A DNA stretch of 64,000 bases. It comes from Timema cristinae. Its lineage: Eukaryota; Arthropoda; Insecta; Phasmatodea; Timematidae. The stretch spans positions 105,356,821 to 105,420,820 of the forward strand of contig JBCFYV010009882.1 in NCBI GenBank assembly GCA_039000515.1. The letters are read 5' to 3'. Position numbers and translations under genes: made by a program. Shown piece after piece: positions 22,022 through 34,167 of this stretch (positions are counted from its first letter, which is position 1; each line of letters begins with the position of its first letter). The notes beneath the pieces are model-generated. The model saw only the letters and a program-made list of their open reading frames with translations. It did not search any database and was not told the origin of the DNA.

Positions 22022-23209
22022 AAACATTTAAAATGTTGCTTTCGGACTATAGTGGCAGATCTTGTCAAAACACACACTATCTTGATTGATTGCAACATTC
22101 ATTCTTGTGACTCAAATTGATTTTCATCTACTAAAGCACTTAATAAAATAATAATGTGCCCTTTAGAGTTTTATTTGGTGTATTATTTCAATTATAATCT
22201 TCCGCCAATAATTTAAATTACATATTGTTGGGCGCTTCTTGACTTTGTAGTTCGAGGTGGTCAGTATTGCAATATTGTGATTCATACCTGACAGGAACGG
22301 TATGGTATGGTATGTATGCCGTTTGCTCAGCTTCAATAAATTAACACGTATTTTTGAGAGAGAACATGTGTTGTTGTAAATAAAAGGAACAAACAGTTTG
22401 AAATACAATAATATAAGCAAATAAATGATAAAACATGTTTATTTGGCTACTTGATGGCTGCATAATTCCATCATAGATAAGTCCTGGAAAAAACCACGTA
22501 AAGATGACATTCCATCAATTTAACACTACACTAAGAGAAATAAATGGAACATAATTAAACAGCATTATTGATAATTTATGTTCTTAAAGGGAATGAAATC
22601 CAACACTTTAGCAAATACCAGATGAGTAAGTGCAGTATTAGTGTATCCTTGCTTGCCCATAAAACCGGATGCAATGCAGTTTTCCATTCTCCCTATTGGT
22701 GAGGAGTGAATGTCTTTTTCAAACTTAATCTTTTTCGTCAGGTTACTTTCGAACATGTAGATTGAGTTGATATTATTCACACTGGAACTAAAGATACCAA
22801 CAAGTTAGGTAAAACACTGCCAACTGAGCCAAGGAATTGAACTGGTAGAGAAGTAAATTAGTTGTATCTCCTCCCAAATAAACAAACTAAGCAGACACTA
22901 ATGACTGAGCCAGGGTCCATGGTACTTCACATTTTATTTCCCTAATGTTAAATTCATTTCCAACAGATTATATACAGTGATATCATTTATAAAGGTAACA
23001 TTAAAACCCCTGTAAGGTGTTTAACCATAATTTACATTTTAGGGTTTCATGGCATCCTGAATCAAAGTCCTTTAATAGGTCTATAACTATTCTAAAGCGC
23101 TAGTTGATTTTATCAATTTTTATTTTATTTTGTATATAATTATAAATACAATACTTAGTCTATGGCTTCAGGAACTCAAAAGTTTTTAGCCACACTTTCA
23201 AAAGTACAC

Positions 23210-23480
23210 TACCTATCCCTATCTTGAGCTTATTGTATCCAGTTCACATCATTACACACTATCCCTATATTGAGATAGTTTTATCCAGTCCACACACCTC
23301 TTCAGGTCCATTTTAATACTATCCTCCCATCTGCGTCCGTTTTTTCATTTGTCTCATTCATTTAGGTTTGCCAGTTAATACGTTGAACATAGTTCTAGTT
23401 TCATCCATTCACGCTCATGTCCTGCCCACCATAGCCTGAGAGATTTGATTAATCTAACAATGTCTGGTGATGAGTACAGG
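23210..23480 (-). pseudogene. LINE ORF2 3' fragment with two satellite-like units
   Basis: On the minus strand decayed frames read LIKSLRLWWAGHERE and similar, as at the C-terminus of RTE-like ORF2. Then come two tandem 46-bp units (gactggataaaactatctca and aactggatacaataagctca) homologous to the satellite at 1-675, at 23210-23292. It looks like the array at an early, two-copy stage. Confidence 0.65.
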
Positions 23481-23583
23481 GTATGTAACTCAACAACAAA
23501 TATTAAAAAAAAATACAATCTTATCTAATAGTTATTTTCAAGAGTTTCTGATAATCCATATTTGATTTTTTGTTACTTTTAAG

Positions 23584-24053
23584 CCAGAGTGGGCCAGCGT
23601 TTTCCATACCGAGGGCCAAATCTTATTATTACTTTTCTCCGCGAGCTAATTCAATAATACCAGCAACTTAATATAGGCCTAGAAACAATACTCAAACAAT
23701 AATTACTTTCAATACTTATAATAAATTGTATTTTTATTTACTAGAAGCTTTTAAATTTTAATGGCAAAAATATGTTTATTGATCTTCAAAAATGAATTAT
23801 GAACGAGCACAAACTTTCACAAAACAACAAAACAATTTAGCATTATAAATATATTTATCCATATTTCCATTAATCAGATAAATGTATAGTAAAATTAAAT
23901 CATGAGAATACTTTTATTTGAATCAATGTCTATTCCACATATGCCACCGAGGGTTTTCCTTTAATTTTACTCCAGAATACTGTGATGTCCACACTTTCAG
24001 TGAGCGTGGGCCGCGTTAGCCCGTGGACCACCAGTTGAACCACACCACTTTAA
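23584..24053. mobile_element. hAT-like MITE
   Basis: The left end cagagtgggccagcgttttc and the inverse of the right end (gtggtgtggttcaactggtg) are hAT-type termini; ccgagggcc and ccacgggc match in inverted order. Flanks cttttaag and actttaag agree at 7 of 8 positions, as an 8-bp duplication should. No transposase is inside. Confidence 0.55.
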
Positions 24054-26559
24054 GCTATGGGAGTGAGGAAGATGGAAATGGTCATTAGGTTACATATGTA
24101 GCCACGTTAATGAATATGAGAACAAGGTTATACAATGGAGGATTGGTAAGTTTCCAATTACAATTAAAAGACAACCCAAAAAACTAACACTGTTTATTTT
24201 TTACTATAACACTTTCAAATTAAATTACAAATAGTACACGATTGATTTATTTGCAAAAGGTTCCTGGACAAGAATCGGAAGGCCAGAAATTTGGTTAGCG
24301 CTAAAGATCTGGGGTTTGAGTCCCCATCTAAGTGCATTTTTGATAACTGTAATTTATACTTAAGATCCTATTTCCCCCGCAGATTCACTGGGAGAGATTA
24401 AACATATTCGAAAGGAGCAGTACCAACAATATGAATGTCCAATCTCTTTTATAAAAATGACCAATATTTTTAAAAATATAATTTTTTAGCTTCTATTTTC
24501 ATGAATGTGATTATTCTAGAGAGAAAGAAAAAAATCAACATTTTTATAATAGTTTTTTGTCTTATATGACTAAGTACTAGAGTTTGAAGATGATGTTTAA
24601 CTCAGCTTAATTTACTAGTCCAGATATTTCTGAAGACTAAAGACAAGTAAGTCTCTTAAATTTACTGGCCAACTGATCCGTACAGTGTATTTAAGTAATA
24701 ATAGATTATCAATAAAGCAATTATGTCCAAAATTCTAATGACTTGGACATCAATAAAATATAGGTAATCAATTATATTTATTAAAACTGTGTGCTCTTTA
24801 CATTTTCTGATTCGTTCTCAACAAAATTAGAGTTACATATAACTAAAAACTATTTAAGGATATACAATAATTATTTATAAATCTACACAAACAAATATTT
24901 CTGATAGGTAAACTAAATCAAATTAATGCTATACTAACAAAATTAACAGTATTCAACTAATTAATAATACTGCAAAACGTTAATGCATGCAGAAAAAGAG
25001 TATATTTTATTAATATGTATAATATTAATCATAGCCTGAAAATATATGGCATGTATATCTTAAATATCTATGAGAAAGCCAGAAATACATGACAAAAAAT
25101 AATGTATTATAGAAAATCTTGCTCCTGATGTTATTACAAACAATGATACACAACAAAATCTTATCCCCCTTTCCAGCATGAAAACAGACCCATGGCATTA
25201 AAAAAACTAACGACAGAAACAAAGTAAAAAAAAAAAACACATTAATTACAGGATATATTGAAAAATGTGTATTGGACTGAGACAAAATATGGTCATTTAA
25301 TCTCCACCAACTTAACTAGCAAATTTATTATACATTTATTACAATATCGATACACACTTATCACAAAACTTTCTGAGAAATTATAGGAATGCTACTAAGA
25401 GTCATAAATACTAAAACCCATTCATAAAATCTTTAATGACTTTGATTGTGTAATGAGATTAAATGACAAATGTGTGTTGAAACTGTATAAGAATGTGGAT
25501 CTTACAGTTGGTAGAACAGTGGCGTGTGTCAGAGACCTATGGTTTAAATTCCTATCCAGAACACTTTTCTCAAATTCACTATACTGCATTATCAGTCATT
25601 ATCTGAATTAATTAATCTACATATTTATCACAGTTTAACTTTATAATTATTGTGTTTCAATGCCATAAGCCTTCCTCAAGTAACAAAATAGTCAAGTAGT
25701 CAGTATCTTTTAGCTCATCTAAAACAATAATGTACATTGCATTTACAGCTATGTTATGTTATGTGAATTCAAATAATAAGACAATGTAAGTTTGAAGAAT
25801 GTTTTTCAAATCTACATTCTTCATTCTTTTTTTGAGAGAAACAAGTGTTTATTTTTTTGCTTCTGATAGTGACGGTGTTAGCTGAAAATGTGTGGAATAA
25901 CAGAGTATCTTTACTTTATATTAAATATTTAAGCTGTTATGAAATAAACATAATGTTTGAAATCTTGTAAAAAAAAAAGTAGGAAAACATTAGCAAAGCA
26001 TTACAATTTTAAGAAATAAAATCTTAAGCCAATTTTATTAAAAATAATGTCAGTAAATTCCGCATCTTCCCTTTTATAAAGGTGATAACTAATAGCAATT
26101 TTAATGTGTGTTTAAAAAGTTTCTCAAATTTTATTATCATAAAAACATATTAAATTATTTTCTTGAAAGATTTAAAGTGTACATATTATCACAATTACGC
26201 TTTATCCTCAACAACTATGCAAAAATGATGGCTAGTTTAGGAACGAGTAATAGATTTAACATTATTATTTTGCAAAGCTATTGCTGTAAACTAAATACAA
26301 ATTGTTAGGGTGTGGAAAGTGCAATTAAGAAAAAAAGAGCAATTCGCCATATCATTTATAACTTAAATATTTGTTGCTCTTATATTTTTTCTAAGATCAA
26401 TTTGATTATTTAAAAACAGGGCAGTTAAGATAATGAAATTATAGAATTACACTATAAGGTTGAAACATGGTCTAATCCAATTACCCTGGAAGGTTGCAGT
26501 CTTACCCTGACCAATTGACGTATGACTATCTTATAAACTGCCCAAAGTATGCTAGCTAA

Positions 26560-26770
26560 CTTTCAGGGCAAACAGAGTGTACTTGTTGAGCTCGAGAAAA
26601 TTGATTTTTCTAGCAATTTTACACTAAACTTTTAAATACTCCCTCCTGATGAGTTCCGATAGAATGAAACCTAAGTCGGGAGATTGGGTAGTAATGATTG
26701 ATTTTCTTCAAGAGGAAGCCATTACCTCTTTGTCCAATGGCAGCTATCTAAAGAATAATGTGTTAAGCTT
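26560..26770 (+). repeat. Dispersed repeat, inverted copy at 44630
   Basis: The part atagaatgaaacctaagtcg through gaagccattacctctttgtc matches the reverse complement of 44630-44760 over about 120 bp. Nature of the element is unknown. Confidence 0.7.
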
Positions 26771-27684
26771 TTCATTGTAAAAGCCATATTGTGTTTGTCC
26801 CTTTTATTTGTTTATATTCATCTTTACTTTACCTTCTTCCAAATATATCAAAATAATACCTTGCCGGTGATTCACATTTTTTTATTAAGTGCAAAACAAT
26901 TATATGTATTACATTTATGAAAGACAAACACAATAATGTGAGATCATAAGAAAACAAAAATTAGTGTTTTTATCACAAATAGCATTAACTCTACAGACAC
27001 AAAATATCACCATGTAAATAAAAGATCTGAATGATGTATCACTTCAATTCAAGACATATTTTACACACATTACATAATAAGACTCAATTGTTTAAATTGT
27101 ATTTTAAAAAACAGAAGTTGTGAACAATACAAAGTGTACTAATGAGTAATAACAAAGAAAAGGTTGAAATAATACATTCAATTGTATTGTTGCACTTTGA
27201 GTTTTAAAGTATTAAAAGATAGATTAAAGGAAGAATAATTCACATATTTATGCTGGATTACAAACATACTTTTCCCTATTTACAAAGGTGGGATTTATTT
27301 TCTCTTTACTACTAATTAGTTTAATACTAAATACCTAAACTATTTTTTCAATTATATATAAATTATAAAAATGTTCATAGGACCATAATGAGAACAACTA
27401 TCAATCTAAAAATGGGATAAAATTTAATGAAGGTCTGCCTTATGTGGTAATTCCGTGAAAAAAGAAAATTCAATCAAGGTGAGTTTAATACACAATAAAT
27501 GTTCAATGTTTCCCAAAAAATGGTAGAAATATTCTTGCTCAAACACCTGTCCTAAACAGAATGCTGAAACACACACAAAAAACAAAACACTATTAGTACT
27601 GAATAGGAAGAATACAAGTAGATTTGTGAAATTTAGATTAACTCCAAGGAAATCAATAAAAATAAATTACCATTACATTTATAA

Positions 27685-27819
27685 TCACGTAATTTCAGCA
27701 ATCCAATGAAGTTTGGTTGGAGTCATTTCAGAAACACGTTTATACTTGTTTTTAGGTACACGCTTTCTTGTTAAAAAGTGCACCAAATCCTTTAGCCATT
27801 TAGTATTTGCAATGTAAAC
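27685..27819 (-). CDS. P5B ATPase last exon: C-terminal tail
   Basis: 44 codons and TGA (27685-27687): [20 protein letters not shown], then [19 protein letters not shown] and the end. The basic cytosolic tail with KNKYKR resembles the K.R.K.L stretch after M10 in ATP13A2. Acceptor gtatttcag. Confidence 0.93.
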   Translation of the reverse strand, partial: VYIANTKWLKDLVHFLTRKRVPKNKYKRVSEMTPTKLHWIAEIT

Positions 27820-30800
27820 CTGAAATACATATATTTTGTATTACCACTTAATCCTTGCATTAAATACATATTTTCAAGTTTGTAATGATGTGCATTTGAA
27901 AAGGTTATAAATTATAGTTTAGTTTATTATTATGAAAATAACATTTTCAATTAAAAACGCACTCAAAAATGATTCATAAAAACTCCACAGTACTTATTTT
28001 TTTAGATAAGTTTCATTTTGAATCCCTTATTAGATTCCAGCAATAAAGACTTAAAACACCAAACAAAAAACAGAACTGTAGAGACTTATTCTTATTTCAT
28101 TTAAATTCATGGATATTGTGTATATGAATGTGTTTGAGAGTTTGTGTTATGGATCAGGAAGGTTGTATTTAGAGGAAATGTACCTGCATTTGTGTGGAGG
28201 GAGGGTGGAATTTTTTTTATGAAAACCAACCTCAGTACATCCGCCGGGATAGAACCCCGATCTCCCCATCTTTGGCAGTCTAGTCTATAACGAGAGTAGT
28301 GCCCTAGACCATGCGGCCACTGAAACGGATCTGATAGTTTATCTTTTCAGCAAAAACATCAATCAATAATCATTGTTGTTAATGTTAGGACAGAGTTTAA
28401 AATGGTAATCCCAACCAGAAATGTATCAGTTTTTCTCTTTCCACTTGCAAACTAACTTTAAAACAAATAACTTTAAGAATAATTTGAATGTTCTCATTAC
28501 ACAATTCAATGTATTAAGATTCAAGATACATGATGATAATTCAAAGGATCAGTCGTGAGAGCTGAACCAAATTAAATTATGTGAAAAATGACAACCAGGA
28601 CATGTGGATTTAACCCAGGATCTATGGATTTGCATGCCAATGCTCTACAACTGGGTCATCTTGGTTCGTCTTGTATCAACTAAAAATATGACCATGAACA
28701 TGAGAAGAATAAGGATGCATTGGTGTGCACAGCCAAAGGTCTCTGTTCCGATTATTGTGTCCAAGTTGTCATTTTTCCCTTAATTGATTATATTAAGTCA
28801 AAACTAGAAGCAATTAAAATCCTTAGAAAGGAAAAGCTAATAGTATATAAGCAGGAAAACCATACTTTTTTATATCTTCCTTATGTATATGAAAGATAGC
28901 GTCCTTCCTATCAGAATTCTATTATGGATACTAGTATTTGCCAAAATATTATTCTACTGTTTAGCAACTTTTAAATAAAGTTATGTTTTTTTACAGGAGA
29001 AATAGTTTTTCAGTGAGCTAGACTATTGGAAATAGATTGGTAGCCTTTTCACTTTCGAAATATTAAATAAGTGTCGAAAACTTTATAAACACTGTACTTA
29101 CCAAGGGAATGCATTTACAGGTAGTAAAATTTGCCAGTAATGTAAATTAACATCTTCTAAAAATAATTTCGAAGTAAAGAGGAAATAAAACAGTCTTAAA
29201 GATAGGAAGGCAAAATATGAACACTTATTAGAAAAATTGACACAAATTGTGGAGATATGTTGATCCCAGTTAATCATGAGCTAAAAATAATTAAAAGTTG
29301 TCCATACATTAATTACATTTCAAATAACCTATTTTAAATATACCTTAAGATAATGCTAATACTTTTCAGTCTATTTGACAAATTTAGTTGCTTACCTCAA
29401 TTATAAGTGCAGATATAAGATGAATGAGAGGTAATACCAACAACCACAATCTGAAGTGCTTCATATCTTTATGTTCCCCTAAAGGCATCAGTTCAAAAAA
29501 CTCTGCCAACGGATCAATGGGATTAACCAACAGAAAAGTGGTAAATACGGTTAATGACAAAAGTGTCAACAGGAACAAAGCTATAATTTAAGAAAAAACA
29601 AAACCAGATTATTTTATTTGGAATTGGAATTTTTTTTTTATATTCAGTTATTTACTGTTGATTAATGTTGACTGATATTGATGTTAATAATAACTGAAAA
29701 CCTTCAGTTTTGGAAATTTTTCCGTAAAAAATTTAGGGAAAATTTTCTGTCTCACATCTCTAGTTGACTTTAGAGCAAGTGCACCCATATTTGTATGAGA
29801 GTGGAAAACAATATATGAAATACTACCCTCAGTGCATTCAAACAGGATTCGAACCCCGACATCTTCCTCAGTGGCAATATAGTCTAAAATAAAGAGTGGC
29901 GAGTTAGACCAGGCGACTACAAATGTATGATGTCTAAGAGAACATTAGATTAAAACATGAAATTACTAACAGTTGGTGTAGAAAGGATTTCGATATGGAT
30001 ATCCTTTTGAGTAAATCGTGGCCAATATAAGATATTGATAGCAGCTCACACAAAATACTGAAGTATTTTCCCAGCACTGAATAAGCTCTTCGCCATCTTT
30101 GGGACTGATTGGTTGAAACCTTTAAAAATAAAATAAAATAAATCAACTCAATATTTATGTGTGATCCCTTTGGATGCTATACACATACATAATTTATGCT
30201 AAAGGAATTGGGATGAGGAAGGTAAATATTTAGAGGAAAATGTATCTGCATTTGTACGGAGAGAAAGTGGGCGTGATTTTATTAACCAATAACCACAGAT
30301 ATCATAATTTACAAATCACCAAAATTGCACATGTTTACCTACCAATCTTGTTGAATTAAGAAGTATAAAGCTGCTACTTGAACGACAAGAGTGAGAACAA
30401 TTTGCAAAAGAAGGGGAATAACATTGACAGCGGCAACTAAGCTTCCCAGTGGTCTCTGAGGAACCAGTTTTGATGTAGGTCCTGTTCTACCCATAACCAC
30501 TGCTAGAGTGGTTGTGATAACCAAATCTATGTACAAGAACTGAACATTGCCAAGCATTGTACCATGCTGAAACATTGAAGCAATTAAAAATAAAATGAAG
30601 TAATTCTGATACTTGAATAATTATTACATATTAAGTTCAATAGTATGGTAAACCAAATTACTCAGTCATCTGAGAAAACTCAAACAAATGTGTTTTACTT
30701 TGCCAATATTGATAAATAGTATAAGGTGAGTTATAACTGGATATCTTTTATGTCGACAACCAATCAATCATTCATAAACAAATTATTCATGTTTTACTTG

Positions 30801-33800
30801 TGTGGTAAATTCATATAGTAATTAAATAAATTAGAATTTGGTGAAGAATGTTATTTTTAATTAATTCTTCTCTAATAATACTTAGCACCACGTCTTACTA
30901 GCCGTTTGGGTTACCTGCTAATTTTTCTCTAAAGGTATTATGTTAACAACAAGAACTAATGTTCAAAAAATATCTTTCTTAGAGTTTTTCTTACCATATA
31001 AAGTAAAAGAACTGAAATAAACTGGATGAGGCTGTACAATGCCATGAACTTAAATACACCAAAGCTAGTAACCAATGCACAGCGTCCTTCTCGAATCAAG
31101 TGCAATACACATTTTATATTGGCAATTTGTGAAGTAAATGGAGCTGCAACAGATGCTTCTGCTTCAGACAAGGAAATTCCAATGTGAGCTGCTTTTAAAG
31201 CCTGTTAGTAAAAAAGTCAGAGTAAATTAGTTAGGTAAAGGAAAGAATAAAATAAAATCAATCATTCGCTTGAAGTCCTATTTTGCTTTTCTAGCTAATA
31301 GAGTTTAAATATGAATATATGTAATACTTAAAAATTGCTAATTAAATCACCAATAGCCCTTTTTGACATTATCTTTTTTTAAATGTTGAAGATGTTTTGG
31401 TTAAAATTTATGATCTTATAATGATGTCGTTAACTTATGTCTCGTAGCACAGGCTACTGTTCCAAGAAGTGCTGATCAAAAATAATCATGTGTGTACTAT
31501 AGGCATTAAGAGAATATTGAAGTTATCCAAGATTCATATTAATTAAATTAGTTCAGTGTTCCACCCCACCACCACCTTACCCCTCAATGCATCAATCAAA
31601 TTCAAATATATCAAATAATCTATTTGATGAAGCTGGTCAAAGCCACCTTTAGGGTTGTGCAAGAGGTGTGGCCACAGAGGTCTCCATGATTTAGGGGCCC
31701 CCACGCTTGTTTAGGTGGTCAGAGAAACAAATATGTTTGGGTGGGAAATTTTTGCTTCCACGCTCGTATAGTTTGCTCCGTGTATAGGCAATCTAATAAA
31801 TAGTGCCAGAGTGTAAAAACAAAATAAAAACATAATCATGTGGTTTGATTTATTAAACAAGGGAAGTGAGTTCTCCATTTTAGCTTCACTGATTTACATT
31901 TGTCTGTCAGTGGTGGATATATTTCACAATAACTTTTGAATACATCAACCGATTTAGTTCAAACTTGTCACAGTTGTGCTCTGTACCTTTATACAGAGCA
32001 GGTTTGCTGGGGAAGAAAATCAAACAAGGGTTGGAGAGAAATCGACCCTTAAGGTATGCATAGACTAGGCAAGCCGAGCCTGTAATGTAACATGTAAAGT
32101 AATGCTCACTAATCATGAGTATTCATGTGTAATGAGCATGTAATGAGCATGCCACGAGCATCGTTGGAACCATCGGCAAGCCGAGCAGACTCTGAACAAA
32201 CATCAAATGACATAAGGTCAGTATTTCCATGGGTTAACTACAGCTAGGCCATGTCTGATAACAAGGAAGCTGTAGCTTTAATTCTATTCAGTAGTACTAT
32301 GCTAATTATGTCCACTCTAATTAAAATTAATGACGCCTCGAAGATGGTGGTGTAGTGAATTATTTAAGAAATGAACTGGTTCGGAACTAATGGGAGATTA
32401 AAAGTTTCAGCACATTAGTGGATAGTATAAAAGCTTTACCTCATGGTCTCCCACATATTGAGAAGTTGCTGAATAAAATAGAACTGAAAATATCTAAAAA
32501 GGAAACACGTTTTCAACGTCTAATTTCAACTCAATACCGTACCCATACATAATTACTATACTACTTCAATACTTTTGTGAAGAATTAATAACATTATACC
32601 AATGGAGATGCAGTATTTTTGATTTTAATTAAAATCTTTAACTATAATTATGATGTCTTATAATAAGTAGGTATATTATTTATGATTTTTGAAGTCTTAC
32701 AATATGTAGGTATATTATTTATTGTTAACATTTAAAGTTAGCTGAGACTCTACAATTCCTAGCCAGAGGATATAAATTTCAAGTCTGATTTTTATAGGAA
32801 GAACAATATGCACCGTGGTTCGGATCCCACGTTAGACTGTAGGTCCTCCATTTAATCTCACAATCACCCTACCATTACACATTAGCATAAGTGTGTATAA
32901 CTCGAACGGATAGTAAAATGCGGTGTTAATAATAATCCTATAGAAATCAGACTTTAGCTCTGTCTTGTAGGAACTCTTGGCACTTCATACGAAAAGTGAA
33001 CCCAGGACCTTTAGGCTTACAGTGCTAATGTTCTATCACAGAGTTATCCAGGTTTTTCTTGTTCTGGTTAATTTGTCACTTCTTATTTAAAGACATTCAA
33101 TAGGAATGATACTATCTAGATAAGGTGTCAGCTGCAACTCATATGAGTTGAACTATGTTTTAGTAACTTTTGTGTTTGTCAGGTATAGAGAGACATTCTA
33201 CAATGGTATTACTTACTTAACATTAAATTAATTTGAAACACAAACCCATTAAATTTGAAAGCTTGATGACAATTTTTCTACATTTAAAGAGCTCGATCCT
33301 AAAACCAGTTCAGTTATTTTTTTAAATTTACAGGAGAGCCAAAAACATGTAGCAACCAAACTGATTTTAATCTTTTATATCTACTTGTTTCATGTCACTC
33401 CTAAAACTGTGTTTGTTTTTAATATTGTTACAAAACCTAGCCAGTTCAAATGTTGCAGTATCGATAATTATATTTTTCAGTATTACCCAAAAAAAAAAGT
33501 GACTGAACTTGTTTTCAAACAGATCGCCTAAATTATATTGGAATCAAGTACATGCTTATGATGCCAAATTTTGAATATACTTATTCGGGAATGATGAATG
33601 TAATCATTATTCATAAATCTACTAAAGGAATGGATTTATTCAAATAAATAATTCCAAAAGAAGAATCTAGAACTAAGTAAAGCATGTAGGCGCGTCTAAA
33701 TCAGCCATCTTGTGTGGCTATAACAGCACAAACTACTATTCCTGCAAGGCGCCAGCCACACACCTTTTGATTTAACGGACTTTATATGAAGCCACAGAGG

Positions 33801-34107
33801 ACTGAACATGTTTCGTAGAAGACAAAAGTGTGGACTAAGCCTTATTCACTAAGATTAGTGACAAAGTGGACTTATTTTAAGAAGACAAAACTTGTTTTCA
33901 AATTGTTTTCTTTCCTTGCCTGAAGGAACAAAATTAAAGCTAGTCTCTATGGACTTAGCTAATTTTTAGAAATTTTGGACTGAACTTGTTTTTGGAATGA
34001 GCTCTTCATTTTTATGTATCAAAATTGTGTGTTACAGAAACAATCAACTCTCACTATGTTAAAAGAAATAGCCTTTAGAGTTTTTATACATGCATCCATT
34101 TTTTATA

Positions 34108-34167
<60 letters not shown>

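Larger units (their letters stand above)
22022..27684. other. Intergenic and 3' untranslated region
   Basis: About 5.6 kb between two convergent genes. It holds a LINE 3' fragment (23210-23480), a hAT-like MITE (23584-24053), a dispersed repeat (26560-26770) and degenerate tRNA-like phrases near 24280 and 25500. The right part must contain the 3' UTR of the minus-strand ATPase; candidate TTTATT motifs are too many to choose one. Confidence 0.5.
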
